Positions 51,955-61,525 of a DNA stretch of 64,000 nt are shown piece after piece. The notes under the pieces were generated by a model. That model had not been told where the DNA came from. It was given only the letters and a program-made list of their open reading frames with translations, and made no database searches. Source of the DNA: Streptomyces sp. YIM 121038 (GTDB lineage: Bacteria > Actinomycetota > Actinomycetes > Streptomycetales > Streptomycetaceae); assembly GCF_006088715.1 (NCBI RefSeq), contig NZ_CP030771.1, positions 8,740,001 through 8,804,000 on the forward strand, in the 5' to 3' direction. Every line of letters begins with the position of its first letter. The first letter of the stretch is position 1. A program made the translations under genes and the position numbers.

Positions 51955-53478
51955 CTAGAAGAAGCCGAGCTTCTTCGGTGAGTACGACACCAGGAGGTTC
52001 TTGGTCTGCTGGTAGTGTTCCAGCATCATCTTGTGCGTCTCGCGGCCGATGCCGGACTGCTTGTAGCCGCCGAAGGCGGCGTGTGCCGGGTAGGCGTGGT
52101 AGCAGTTCGTCCATACGCGCCCCGCCTGGATCGAACGCCCGGCGCGGTACGCGGTGTTGATGTCCCGCGTCCACACCCCCGCGCCGAGGCCGTACAGGGT
52201 GTCGTTGGCGATCTTGATGGCGTCGTCGAAGTCGTTGAACGACGCGACCGAGACGACCGGGCCGAAGATCTCCTCCTGGAAGATCCGCATCCGGTTGTCG
52301 CCCTCGAAGATCGTCGGCTGTACGTACCAGCCGCCCGCCAGCTCACCGTCGTACTCGATGCGCTGGCCGCCGGTGAGGATCTTCGCGCCCTCCTGCTGGC
52401 CGATGTCCAGATAGGAGAGGATCTTCTCCAACTGGTCGTTGGAGGCCTGGGCGCCGATCATCGTGTCCGTGTCCAGGGGGTGGCCCGGCTTGATCAGCTC
52501 GGTGCGGGCGACCGCCGCCTCCAGGAACTCGCTGTAGTTCCCGCGCTGGACGAGCGCCCGCGAGGGACAGGTGCAGACCTCGCCCTGGTTGAGCGCGAAC
52601 ATGGTGAAGCCTTCGAGGGCCTTGTCGCGGAAGTCGTCGTCGGCCGCCCAGACGTCGTCGAAGAAGATGTTCGGGCTCTTGCCGCCGAGCTCCAGCGTGA
52701 CCGGCTTGATGTTCTCCGAGGCGTACTGCATGATCAGCCGCCCCGTCGTGGTCTCGCCGGTGAACGCGACCTTGGCCACCCGCGGACTGGACGCCAACGG
52801 TTTGCCCGCCTCGACGCCGAAGCCGTTGACCACGTTCACCACACCCGGCGGCAGCAGGTCGCTCACCAGGCTCAGCCACACATGGATCGACGCCGGGGTC
52901 TGCTCGGCGGGCTTGAGCACCACGGCATTCCCGGCCGCGAGCGCGGGCGCCAGCTTCCACGTCGCCATCAGGATCGGGAAGTTCCACGGAATGATCTGCG
53001 CCACCACACCGAGCGGCTCGTGGAAGTGGTACGCCACCGTGTCGTCGTCGACCTCGCTGAGCGTCCCCTCCTGCGCGCGGATCACCCCCGCGAAGTACCG
53101 GAAGTGGTCGATGGCGAGCGGAATGTCCGCCGCCAGCGTCTCCCGCACCGGCTTGCCGTTCTCCCAGCTCTCCGCCACCGCCAACTGCTCGAGGTTGGCC
53201 TCCATGCGGTCCGCGATCTGCCGCAGGACGGCCGCGCGCTCACCGGGGGACGTACGCCCCCACGCGGGCGCGGCGGCGTGCGCCGCGTCCAGCGCCCGCT
53301 CCACGTCCTCGGCCGTACCCCTGGCGATCTCCGTGAACGGCTGCCCGTTGACCGGGCTCGGGTTCTCGAAGTACTGCCCCCGCGCCGGCGGCACGTACTC
53401 GCCCCCGATGAAGTGGTCGTACCTGGCCTGATAGGACACGACCGCGCCCTCGGTACCGGGCGCCGCGTAACGGGCCAT
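51955..53478 (-). CDS. NAD-dependent aldehyde dehydrogenase (ExaC-like)
   Basis: 507 aa, standard length. Shows [20 protein letters not shown] (cofactor region), catalytic Glu in LELGGKSPN and catalytic Cys in [11 protein letters not shown], plus [10 protein letters not shown]. The ending KKLGFF is typical of ExaC-type acetaldehyde dehydrogenases of actinomycetes. Oxidises aldehydes to acids in the cytoplasm. The GAF-domain regulator upstream on the same strand is the usual companion of this gene. Probably a housekeeping gene outside the biosynthetic clusters. Confidence 0.93.
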   Translation of the reverse strand: MARYAAPGTEGAVVSYQARYDHFIGGEYVPPARGQYFENPSPVNGQPFTEIARGTAEDVERALDAAHAAAPAWGRTSPGERAAVLRQIADRMEANLEQLAVAESWENGKPVRETLAADIPLAIDHFRYFAGVIRAQEGTLSEVDDDTVAYHFHEPLGVVAQIIPWNFPILMATWKLAPALAAGNAVVLKPAEQTPASIHVWLSLVSDLLPPGVVNVVNGFGVEAGKPLASSPRVAKVAFTGETTTGRLIMQYASENIKPVTLELGGKSPNIFFDDVWAADDDFRDKALEGFTMFALNQGEVCTCPSRALVQRGNYSEFLEAAVARTELIKPGHPLDTDTMIGAQASNDQLEKILSYLDIGQQEGAKILTGGQRIEYDGELAGGWYVQPTIFEGDNRMRIFQEEIFGPVVSVASFNDFDDAIKIANDTLYGLGAGVWTRDINTAYRAGRSIQAGRVWTNCYHAYPAHAAFGGYKQSGIGRETHKMMLEHYQQTKNLLVSYSPKKLGFF

Positions 53479-53626
53479 GTGACTGCCTCCCCGGACACGC
53501 TGCCCGCCGTTGGGCAGCTCTCGGCGGGAGCGTACGGAGGGCGAGGTTGCAAGTACGTTGCGTGCCGCCGCCCGTAGGGTGGCCAGGGCTCCGGCGGCGG
53601 GACGGGGCGTACGCCGTGCCGCGGAC

Positions 53627-54904
53627 CTACGGTCGCAGCGTGGGGTCGAATCCGTCCGCCGCGAGCTCCTGGTCGAGGGAGCGCACGCGGGCCACCACCG
53701 GTGGCGTCGGCCGCACCGCGGCCAGCGCCCGCCACACCTCCACGTCGTCCTCCCCCCACGGCGCGTGCGCCCAGTCCGACAGGAGGTCCGGGTCCCCGCG
53801 GACGATCAGCGCCGCCCGCATCTGGTCCGCGAGCCGCCGCCGCAACCGCACCACCGCGGGCGCCTGGGCCCCCGGCAACAGCGGTCCCGCATAGACGGAG
53901 AACGCCGCCGTCACCGCCCCGCACCCCAGCCGCCGCTCCACGACGTCCACATCCGACGTGACCGGCACCGCGAGGCGGTACGGCCGCGACCGCAGCACCT
54001 CAGGGCCGAGCACCTGCCGCAGCCGCGTCAGTTCCGCCCGCAACGTCACCGGCGTCACCGCCTGGTCCTCATACAGCGCGCACAGCAGTTCGTCGCCGGT
54101 GAGGCCCTCGGGGTGCCGGGCCAGCAGCACCATGATCTCGCTGTGGCGTCGGCTCAGGCGCCGTTTGCGTCCGCCCACGAGCACCAAGGCCTCGTCCCGG
54201 CCGAGCGCTGTCAGCTCCAAGGTGTCCGCGGGGGCCGCCTCGGGTGCGAGCAGGGCCAGTTGGGACTCCGCGGCCCGCGCCACCGCTTGGACGAACGCCA
54301 GGCTGTGGGGATGGGCGAGGCCGTCCCCACCGGTCACGTCGACGGCTCCGAGCAGCCGCCCGGTGCGGGGGTCGTGCACCGGCGCGGCCGCACACGTCCA
54401 CGACTGGACCTCGCGGACGAAGTGCTCCGTGGCGAACACCTGCACCGGCCGGTCGACGGCCACAGCCGTCCCCGGCGCGTTGGTCCCCATCGCCGACTCC
54501 GCCCAGCGCGCGCCCGGCACGAAGTTCATCCGTCCCGCCTGCGCCCGGGTCGTGGTGTGCCCCTCGACCCACAACAGCCTGCCGTGCGCGTCGCACACCG
54601 CGAGCAGGTGCTCGCCGTCCTTGGCGAAGCCGCCCATCAACTCCCGGAACAGCGGCATCACCCGGGACAGCGGATGCTCCGCCCGATAGGCACCCAGATC
54701 CCCGGCCGTCAGCTCCACCGACGCCCCGGTGCCCGCGGGGCTGACCCGGGCCCGTGCCGAACGACGCCACGAGTCGGCCACCGCGGAGCGCACCGGGCGG
54801 GCGACGGTCCCCGCCGCGGTGAACCGCTCATGGGCCCGACGGATCGTGCGAACCCGCTCGGCGGGGTTGGCGCCGGGCTCGAGGGCCACCCATGGATCGG
54901 TCAA
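53627..54904 (-). CDS. GAF-domain transcriptional regulator
   Basis: 425 aa from TTG 54904, chosen because GGAGG lies 5 bases upstream; an in-frame ATG at 54955 would add 17 His/Arg-rich residues. N-terminal half resembles the sensory part of AcoR-like regulators (SHPLS-like [17 protein letters not shown], then [24 protein letters not shown] and [17 protein letters not shown]). The AAA+ sigma-54 domain is absent; the C-terminus instead has a winged-helix-like block ([35 protein letters not shown]). Likely controls the adjacent aldehyde dehydrogenase. Confidence 0.85.
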   Translation of the reverse strand: MTDPWVALEPGANPAERVRTIRRAHERFTAAGTVARPVRSAVADSWRRSARARVSPAGTGASVELTAGDLGAYRAEHPLSRVMPLFRELMGGFAKDGEHLLAVCDAHGRLLWVEGHTTTRAQAGRMNFVPGARWAESAMGTNAPGTAVAVDRPVQVFATEHFVREVQSWTCAAAPVHDPRTGRLLGAVDVTGGDGLAHPHSLAFVQAVARAAESQLALLAPEAAPADTLELTALGRDEALVLVGGRKRRLSRRHSEIMVLLARHPEGLTGDELLCALYEDQAVTPVTLRAELTRLRQVLGPEVLRSRPYRLAVPVTSDVDVVERRLGCGAVTAAFSVYAGPLLPGAQAPAVVRLRRRLADQMRAALIVRGDPDLLSDWAHAPWGEDDVEVWRALAAVRPTPPVVARVRSLDQELAADGFDPTLRP

Positions 54905-55020
54905 GTCGGCCTCCGTACGGTGATGACGGCGATGACAGCGGTGCGGTGCTGCCATCGTCACCCCGGGAACAGAAGCCGACAAGCGCCCGCGCGCCCCCGC
55001 TGGCCGGTCTTTCCCGGCCG

Positions 55021-55695
55021 TCAGGCGGAGTTGACCAAGCGGATGTAGCGCGACCAGTCCCAGTAGCGTCCGGGATCCGTGTGATCGGTGCCGGGGACCT
55101 CGACGTGGCCGATGATGTGCTGGCGGTCCTTGGGGATGGCGTACTTGTCGCAGATCGCCGCTGTGAGGAGGGCGGACTGTTCGTACATCGCGTCGGTGAA
55201 GTACTCCGGTCGATCCACCCACCCTTCGTGCTCGATGCCGATGCTGCGCGTGTTGTAGGTCCAGTTGCCCGCGTGCCAGGCGACGTTCCGCTCGCTGACG
55301 CACTGTGCGACGTGTCCGTCCGCCGAGCGCACCACGTAGTGCGCGGACACCTTCTTCGCCGGGTTCTTGAAGATGGCCAGCGTGTCGGCGTACGTCTCCT
55401 GTGTGACGTGTACGACGACATAGGTGATGGGGTAGCTGCTGGGGCGGTTGGAGGCGGTGTAGTTCGAGGAGCTGGCCGGGACCCACTCGACGGGAGGGTA
55501 GGCGGCCTGGCGCGGCGTCTTCGCCATGGCGTGGGGGGACGTCAGCAGGGCCGAAGGCACGGCGGCGAGTGCCGCGCCCTGGAGGATGCGGCGCCTGCTG
55601 GGCAGGAGTCTCGCCGGGCGCGGCGCCGGTGGTCGAGTGCTGTCGCCCGGCGCGTCCGGCGGCTGGTGCGCAGCTCGTTCACTTGCTTGATCCAT
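55021..55695 (-). CDS. Tat-exported N-acetylmuramoyl-L-alanine amidase (Amidase_2)
   Basis: 224 aa; ATG 55695 with GAGAGG about 9 bases upstream. Twin-arginine signal SRRRILQGAALAAVPSALL at about 32-50 ending near HAMA. Catalytic domain with zinc-type residues in YVVVHVTQ, SAHYVV and IIGHVEVPGTDHTDPG, plus IGIEHEGW. It would cleave the bond between MurNAc and the peptide stem outside the cell. Short 116-bp gap to the GAF regulator gene; transcribed in the same direction. Confidence 0.92.
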   Translation of the reverse strand: MDQASERAAHQPPDAPGDSTRPPAPRPARLLPSRRRILQGAALAAVPSALLTSPHAMAKTPRQAAYPPVEWVPASSSNYTASNRPSSYPITYVVVHVTQETYADTLAIFKNPAKKVSAHYVVRSADGHVAQCVSERNVAWHAGNWTYNTRSIGIEHEGWVDRPEYFTDAMYEQSALLTAAICDKYAIPKDRQHIIGHVEVPGTDHTDPGRYWDWSRYIRLVNSA

Positions 55696-56340
55696 GGCTG
55701 TTCTGCCTCTCGGTGGGGGGGAGTGGCTGGGCTGCGCGGTGGGCGCGTCCCGGGGTGCGTGGAAGGCCGGATCCTGCAGGCAGAGCTTCATATCTCGTGG
55801 CGCGCGGCATGACGGCGAGGGCGCGGCCGCTCCTCGCGGAGCTTCGCCACGCACGTGTGGTTCGTGTGGGGATCGTTCGCCACGGTCGTTTGCACAGTGT
55901 GAGTGGCGCGCTGGGGCACGTCCAGATTGCTGAAGTCGAAATCTTGTGCGGGCTGTTGTGGGAGGTCGCGTTCGGTGAGCGGGTCGGCTGCGGCGCTCGG
56001 CATGAAAGGGGCGTGCGAAGCGCATGCGAGGCGTGGATCGGGCACGGCGCCGGGAGTTGTGGGGGTGAGGCGTGGCGCGCCGCTGAGTGGCCAGGCGTTC
56101 CGGTCCGGCCTGGCGCGGATGCCGAGCGGAGGCGGGGTGTTCATCGGGTGGTGCTCCGCTCTGGGCGGTGTGGCTGCAAGTCGTGCGTACGGGCGGTCTG
56201 GGGCGTGTGGGAGATCCGGTTCGTGCGGCGGATCCGGATCGCGCGGCGGGCCCGCACGCGCCGTCGCGGGCACGAGGGTGACACTTCCAGCCATGCCTTC
56301 ACGGAGCTGACGCGCCGCTCCCGGCTTGATTTCCCCTGAC

Positions 56341-56430
56341 GTGTGACACCCCGTCGCGTGCGACCGCGAGGTGTGAAACCCCGACGCGCGCGTCGTCGGC
56401 GTGCGAAGTCCCGACATGCGAATCCCCCGG
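56341..56430. repeat. 30-bp degenerate tandem repeat, three copies
   Basis: Units 56341-56370, 56371-56400 and 56401-56430, each starting GTGYGA and having CCCCG(A/T)C or TCCCGAC at positions 9-15. Divergent, so old. Function unknown. Confidence 0.65.
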
Positions 56431-56624
56431 TAACCGTGGCCTCGCCCCGCCGTGTGCGGAGCGCTCTGCTCATGTGAATCACCGTACGGGCATGGGCGAT
56501 TGAGGTGGAAGTGCCCGCAGCGCATCTGTGCACGGAGCGGTGGCTGTGGAAAATCTGACCACTCGTGTGGGGGACAGGAGGGCGGAGGCTGGCCCCACGC
56601 CTGGGTGGAGCATGCGGGGAGGTC

Positions 56625-56686
56625 GGGGACACGCTGCGTCGGGACGTTCCGTGCCGGGGACGCGCTGCGCCAGGACGTTCCGTGCC
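56625..56686. repeat. 31-bp tandem repeat, two copies
   Basis: Units 56625-56655 and 56656-56686 differ at 3 positions and share GGACGTTCCGTGCC at the end; a partial third copy follows. Function unknown. Confidence 0.75.
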
Positions 56687-56799
56687 AGGGACATGCCGGG
56701 CCGGGGGCGTGCCGGACCGGCCCGGCGGTGGGCGCTCGGAAGGCCTGGATCCGGCCGGACCTCGCCCGGCTGTATTTCGTCCGGCCGGACCCAGTGGAG

Positions 56800-57999
56800 C
56801 TACGCCACCCCCGCCGGATCGTCGAGCACCGCCCGCACCACAGCGTGCGCCGCCCCCAGCAGCGGCCCTTCCGCGCCGAGGCGCGAGACGGCGACGGCGC
56901 AACCCGGGCCTGCGATGCGCTGCCCCAACTCGCCTTCCAGACAGGGCAGCAGCCACGGCGCCAGACGGGACAGGGCGCCGCCGAGCACGATCGTCCGCGG
57001 GTCGAGGAGATTGACGGCGCCGGTGAGGGCGATCCCCATCGCGGTCCCGGCGTCGCGCAGCGCCCCGAGAACCCCTTCGTCCCCGGCGATGGCGCGTTCG
57101 ACGAGGAGGCTGACCCGGTCCGGACCCGGCGGCAGCCCCGCGGCGCGCAGCACCGCTTCCTCACCCGCGTACCGCTCCAGACACCCGCGTCCGCCGCACG
57201 CGCACCTCGGCCCGTCGGGGCGGACCGGCACGTGCCCCAGCTCGCCCGCGAAGCCCCGGCTGCCGCGCAGCAGCATTCCGTCGACCACGAGGGCCGCGCC
57301 GATGCCGATCTCCGCGGAGACGTGCAGAAAGTCGTCCGGCGCGCCGTCGCCGAGCCACAGCTCCGCCAGGGCACCGAAGTTGGCTTCGTTGTCGACGGTC
57401 AGGGGCAGGTCCGACGCCAAGAGCGGGCCGATGTCGGTGTGGTGCCAGTCGAGGTTGGGGGCACGCACGACGGTCTGGCTGTCGCGGGCGACCAGACCGG
57501 GCACCGCGACGGCCAGACCTGCCGGACGCAGCCCTTCGCGCTCGGCGTCCTGGGTGATCTCGCGGATCAGGGAGGCGAGGTCCGTGAGCACGGGCCCGGG
57601 CGCCCGCCCCCGGTTGCCGACCTGTCGCTGCGCACGCGCGCGTACGTCGCCGCGCAGGTCGACCGCGCACACGGAGAGACGGTCGACGCCCACCTCCGCT
57701 CCGATGCCGACGGGTCCTCGCGCGCTGACGGCGAGCGCGGAACCGGGGCGGCCCACCCTGCCGGGCCGCTCGGGGCCCAACTCCTCCAGGAGCTCCGAGC
57801 GGACCAGTTCGTCCACGAGCGTGGACACGGCTGCGCGCGTCAGGCCGATTCGGGAAGCCACGGAAGCGCGCGACAACGGTCCGTGCGCGGCGACCGTGTG
57901 CATCACGCGCGCGAGATTGCGGCGCCGCATGCCCTGTTGGGTGTCGGGCAGCCGGGCGCCGGTCGCTCCGGGGTGGGTGGTGCGGGGCGGCGCGCTCAT
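56800..57999 (-). CDS. ROK-family transcriptional repressor (XylR type)
   Basis: 399 aa. N-terminal winged-helix about 20-85 (HGPLSRASVASRIGLTRAAVSTLVDEL) followed by a ROK sugar-kinase-like domain: TVDNEANFGALAE, ISAEIGIG-like SAEIGIGAALV, GELGHVPV and the zinc motif CACGGRGCLERYAG. The start overlaps the xylulokinase stop (ATGA), so it is co-transcribed with it and probably represses the divergent xylA and xylB transcripts until xylose is present. Confidence 0.92.
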   Translation of the reverse strand: MSAPPRTTHPGATGARLPDTQQGMRRRNLARVMHTVAAHGPLSRASVASRIGLTRAAVSTLVDELVRSELLEELGPERPGRVGRPGSALAVSARGPVGIGAEVGVDRLSVCAVDLRGDVRARAQRQVGNRGRAPGPVLTDLASLIREITQDAEREGLRPAGLAVAVPGLVARDSQTVVRAPNLDWHHTDIGPLLASDLPLTVDNEANFGALAELWLGDGAPDDFLHVSAEIGIGAALVVDGMLLRGSRGFAGELGHVPVRPDGPRCACGGRGCLERYAGEEAVLRAAGLPPGPDRVSLLVERAIAGDEGVLGALRDAGTAMGIALTGAVNLLDPRTIVLGGALSRLAPWLLPCLEGELGQRIAGPGCAVAVSRLGAEGPLLGAAHAVVRAVLDDPAGVA

Positions 58000-59447
58000 G
58001 CTGTGGCGTCCCCGTCCAGCAGGGGAGCCGCGTCGCGGAGCACGTCCGCGATCCTGGAGAGCGCTGCCTCGTCCCGGTCCACGGCGTCGAAGACCTGCCC
58101 GCGCGCGGTGTTCCAGCGGCGTGCGACCGCCGCCGGGTCCTCGCCCGTCAGCAGCCCTGCCGCCTGCGCGGCGGCGCCGAGCGCGACGAGTTCACGGGCA
58201 TCGGGAATCTGTACGGGGCGGCCGGACAGGCGCCGTACGGTCTGTTGCCACGCGGTGCCGCGTGCCCCGCCGCCGATGAGGAGCAGGGGCTGCGAGCGGT
58301 CCGCGTCCGCGTCGAGGACGGCGTCCAGAGCGCCCAGGAGCGCGTGGACCGCCCCGTCGTAGGCCGCCTGGAGGATCTGCCCCGCTGTCGTGTCGTGGCG
58401 CAGCCCCTGGAGCAGACCCGAGGCGTGCGGCAGGTCCGGGGTGCGCTCGCCGTCGAGATAGGGGAGCAGGGTGACGGACCCGCCGGACTGCACAGCGTCG
58501 CGTTCCAGGCTCAGGAGCGCGGCCACGCGGTCGACGGCCAAGGTGCAGTTGAGCGTGCAGGCGAGCGGCAGCCAGGCGCCGCGCGCGTCGGCGAACCCGG
58601 CGACCGTGCCCGTCGGATCCGTACTGCGGTGCTCCGAGGCCGCGTACACCGTGCCGGACGTGCCGAGGCTGAGCACGGGGGTGCCGGGGCGCAGGCCGAG
58701 CCCCAGAGCGGCCGCCGCGTTGTCGCCGGTGCCGGGCGCCACCAGTGTGCCTTGGGAGAAGGGCAGTTCGTCGCCGCCGCGCACGGTGCCGACGACCTCC
58801 CCGGGGAGTGCCACGCGGGGCAGTGCCCCGGGGTCGAGGCCCACGAGGCCGAGGATGTCCTCGTCGTACGACTCGGTGGCGGACGCCCACCAGCCCGTGC
58901 CGGAGACGTCGCCCCGGTCCGTGGTGCCGGAACCGGTGAGGCGCTGCGTGAGGTAGTCGTGGGGGAGCCGTACGGCGGCGGTCGCGCGGGCCGACGCCGG
59001 CTCGTGCTCGGCGAGCCAGGCCCACTTGGTGACGGTGAAGGACGGCCCGGGGACGCTGCCGACGCGGTCGGCCCACGCCTTGGCGCCGCCCAGTTCCTCG
59101 ACGAGCCGCCGGGCCTGGGGTGCGGAGCGCACGTCGTTCCAGAGCAGCGCGGGGCGCACGGGCCTGCCGCGCTCGTCGAGGGTGACGAGGCCGTGCTGCT
59201 GTCCGGCGACCGACACGGCGGCGGCCTCGCGCGCGTAGGTGCCGCACTGGCGCAACGCGTCGCCCAGGGCGCTGAACCACTGCTCCGGATCGCTCTCCCG
59301 CCGCGAGCCGGAGGTGACCGTGTGCGGTGCCTGACCGCCGGCGACGACCCGCCCTGTGGCCGCGTCGACGACCAGGACCTTGGTGGACTGCGTGGAACTG
59401 TCCACACCGACGACAAGGGGACCCTCGGCTGCTGGCGCTGACGACAT
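57996..59447 (-). CDS. xylB: Xylulokinase
   Basis: 483 aa from ATG 59447 with GGAG upstream. FGGY carbohydrate kinase: VGVDSSTQSTKV at the N-terminus, SVAGQQHGLVTLD, PALLWNDVRS, and GTGDNAAAALGLGL. Length and the adjacent xylose isomerase support D-xylulose as substrate (ATP-dependent phosphorylation at O5). Operon with the ROK repressor; divergent from xylA across a 253-bp promoter region. Confidence 0.94.
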   Translation of the reverse strand: MSSAPAAEGPLVVGVDSSTQSTKVLVVDAATGRVVAGGQAPHTVTSGSRRESDPEQWFSALGDALRQCGTYAREAAAVSVAGQQHGLVTLDERGRPVRPALLWNDVRSAPQARRLVEELGGAKAWADRVGSVPGPSFTVTKWAWLAEHEPASARATAAVRLPHDYLTQRLTGSGTTDRGDVSGTGWWASATESYDEDILGLVGLDPGALPRVALPGEVVGTVRGGDELPFSQGTLVAPGTGDNAAAALGLGLRPGTPVLSLGTSGTVYAASEHRSTDPTGTVAGFADARGAWLPLACTLNCTLAVDRVAALLSLERDAVQSGGSVTLLPYLDGERTPDLPHASGLLQGLRHDTTAGQILQAAYDGAVHALLGALDAVLDADADRSQPLLLIGGGARGTAWQQTVRRLSGRPVQIPDARELVALGAAAQAAGLLTGEDPAAVARRWNTARGQVFDAVDRDEAALSRIADVLRDAAPLLDGDATA

Positions 59448-59517
59448 CGGCTTCTCCGTTTCCGCTGCTCTGCGCTTCTCGGGAGTGCCGGGCTCTCGCC
59501 CGGCACACGATCCGTCC

Positions 59518-59558
59518 CACCGGGATGTACCCACCGGGCTGTACCCACGGGATGTGCC
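59518..59558. repeat. 14-bp tandem repeat in the xylB/xylA promoter gap
   Basis: CACCGGGATGTACC (59518-59531), CACCGGGCTGTACC (59532-59545) and CACGGGATGTGCC (59546-59558). Located 70-110 bp before the xylB start. May be a regulator-binding array or a slippage product. Confidence 0.7.
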
Positions 59559-59648
59559 CACCCCTGGGAGGTGCCTCTGCCCCGGGGCGTGCCCGCCCAG
59601 AGATACCCGATGTGGGCCTCGGCCTTCTCAGCGGCGCGTGAGCATACT

Positions 59649-59673
59649 AATTTGTCAATCGCCATGACGAAAT
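59649..59673 (+). promoter_or_regulatory. Candidate ROK/XylR operator before xylA
   Basis: Imperfect inverted repeat AATTTGTCA (59649-59657), 7-base spacer, TGACGAAAT (59665-59673), AT-rich against the surrounding GC background, 28 bp before the xylA start. Position and shape fit a repressor site for the ROK protein at 56800. Confidence 0.6.
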
Positions 59674-59700
59674 AGCTTCGGAGCCGTCGAGGAGCCACAC

Positions 59701-60867
59701 ATGAGCTACCAGCCCACCCCGGAGGACAAGTTCAGCTTCGGCCTGTGGACCGTCGGCTGGCAGGGCCGGGACCCCTTCGGCGACGCCACCAGGGCGCCGC
59801 TCGACCCGGCCGACGCGGTGCGCCGCCTCGCGGACATCGGGGCCTACGGAGTGACGTTCCACGACGACGACCTCATCCCGTTCGGCGCCTCCGAGGCGGA
59901 CCGCGCCACCCACGTCAAGCGCTTCCGCGAGGCCCTGGACGCCACCGGACTCGTCGTCCCGATGGCGACCACCAACCTGTTCACGCACCCCGTCTTCAAG
60001 GACGGCGCGTTCACGGCGAACGACCGGGACGTCCGCAGGTACGCGCTGCGCAAGACGATCCGGAACATCGACCTCGCCGTCGAACTCGGCGCGCGCACCT
60101 ACGTCGCCTGGGGCGGGCGGGAAGGTGCCGAGTCCGGCGCGGCCAAGGACGTGCGCGCCGCGCTCGACCGGCTGAAGGAGGCCTTCGACCTGCTCGGCGC
60201 CTATGTGACCGAGCAGGGGTACGACCTGCGCTTCGCGATCGAGCCCAAGCCGAACGAGCCGCGCGGTGACATCCTGCTGCCCACCGTGGGACACGCCCTC
60301 GCCTTCATCGAGCGCCTGGAGAGGCCCGAACTGTACGGCGTGAACCCCGAAGTGGGCCACGAGCAGATGGCGGGCCTGAACTTCCCGCACGGCATCGCGC
60401 AGGCCCTGTGGGCGGGCAAGCTCTTCCACATCGACCTCAACGGCCAGAACGGCATCAAGTACGACCAGGACCTGAGGTTCGGCGCGGGAGACCTGCGCAG
60501 CGCCTTCTGGTTGGTCGACCTCCTGGAGAGGGGCGATTACGACGGGCCGCGCCACTTCGACTTCAAGCCGCCGCGCACCGAGGACGACGCGGGCGTATGG
60601 GAGTCCGCCGCGGGCTGCATGCGCAACTACCTGATCCTGCGCGAGCGCACGACGGCCTTCCGCGCCGACCCGGAGGTGCACCAGGCGCTGCGCGAGGCGC
60701 GTCTGCACGAACTGGTGAAGCCCACGGCTGACGACGGCCTGACGGGGCTGCTGGCCGACCGCGGCGCCTACGAGGAGTTCGACGTGGCAGCGGCCGCCGC
60801 ACGCGGGATGGCCTTCGAGCGGCTCGACCAGCTGGCCATGGACCACCTTCTGGGAGCGCGGGACTGA
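59701..60867 (+). CDS. xylA: Xylose isomerase
   Basis: 388 aa, the actinobacterial class I length; ATG with GAGGAG upstream. Diagnostic motifs: [12 protein letters not shown] (catalytic His), [11 protein letters not shown], and [11 protein letters not shown] with metal-binding Glu. Converts D-xylose to D-xylulose with divalent metal; cytoplasmic. Faces xylB and the ROK repressor across a shared regulatory region. Confidence 0.97.
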   Translation: MSYQPTPEDKFSFGLWTVGWQGRDPFGDATRAPLDPADAVRRLADIGAYGVTFHDDDLIPFGASEADRATHVKRFREALDATGLVVPMATTNLFTHPVFKDGAFTANDRDVRRYALRKTIRNIDLAVELGARTYVAWGGREGAESGAAKDVRAALDRLKEAFDLLGAYVTEQGYDLRFAIEPKPNEPRGDILLPTVGHALAFIERLERPELYGVNPEVGHEQMAGLNFPHGIAQALWAGKLFHIDLNGQNGIKYDQDLRFGAGDLRSAFWLVDLLERGDYDGPRHFDFKPPRTEDDAGVWESAAGCMRNYLILRERTTAFRADPEVHQALREARLHELVKPTADDGLTGLLADRGAYEEFDVAAAAARGMAFERLDQLAMDHLLGARD

Positions 60868-60980
60868 CGGCCGACCCGCAAGGACGTGGGGTACCGGAAC
60901 TGTCTGTTCCGTAGCCCGTGTGTGTATCAACTCCCGCGCAGGGGTCGCGTCGTGACCGGTGCGAGGTGTCTCTTTACCGT

Positions 60981-61496
60981 ATGACCATGCCGCCGGTACC
61001 GCCGCCTCCTCGTCCGCCCGGTGATGTCCCTCCTGGAGGCGGTGGCTTCGGTCCGCCTTCCGGAGGTGGCGGTTTCGGGCCTCCGGGCGGTGGCTTCGGT
61101 TCGCCGCCCGGAGGGTACGGGCCGCCTCCCGGAGGAGGCGGGTGGCAGCCGCCGCCCGAGGGGAGACGGCCCGGGCGGCGCAACGGCCTGTTCATGCTGC
61201 TCGCCGCGCTCGTGGCGGTCGGGGTGATCGTCGTCGTGGTCCTCGTCGCCACCGGAAGTGACGACTCCCCTGACGACAAGCGGCCTTCGGAGAGCACCAA
61301 GAGCAGCGAGACCCGCCCTACGCCCTCTTTGAGCATCCCGACACAGCTCCCCACGCGCCTGCCGAGCGACTTCCCCAGCCAGCTCCCCACGGGGCTGCCC
61401 ACGGAGCTGCCCAGCGACTTCCCGACGCTGCCCACAGGGCTGCCGAGCGACCTCGAATCGCTCTTGCAGACACCTGCGGGCAACGAAGTGCCGTAG
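60981..61496 (+). CDS. Proline/glycine-rich single-pass membrane protein
   Basis: 171 aa from ATG 60981. N-terminal 60 residues are Pro/Gly-rich repeats of the type GGGGFGPP; one transmembrane helix about 75-95 (LFMLLAALVAVGVIVVVVLV), preceded by RRPGRRNG. The outer part is a Ser/Thr/Pro-rich tail with LPT/LPSDFP repeats. Such proteins are common in actinomycetes and have no assigned function. Confidence 0.75.
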   Translation: MTMPPVPPPPRPPGDVPPGGGGFGPPSGGGGFGPPGGGFGSPPGGYGPPPGGGGWQPPPEGRRPGRRNGLFMLLAALVAVGVIVVVVLVATGSDDSPDDKRPSESTKSSETRPTPSLSIPTQLPTRLPSDFPSQLPTGLPTELPSDFPTLPTGLPSDLESLLQTPAGNEVP

Positions 61497-61525
61497 AAGG
61501 CCCCGCCGTTCCGGGACCGGGGCGG

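Larger units (their letters stand above)
55696..56799. other. 1.1-kb intergenic region without a supportable gene
   Basis: Open frames here are Arg/Pro/His-rich, lack ribosome-binding sites and show no family pattern on either strand. The stretch holds two sets of short tandem repeats (56341-56430 and 56625-56686), listed separately, and presumably the promoter of the amidase gene. Nothing else is seen. Confidence 0.7.

Noticed and set aside
56452..58362. Plus-strand open frame of 636 codons across the ROK gene
   Set aside because: Overlaps a clear ROK/xylulokinase pair on the other strand and has no recognisable domain.
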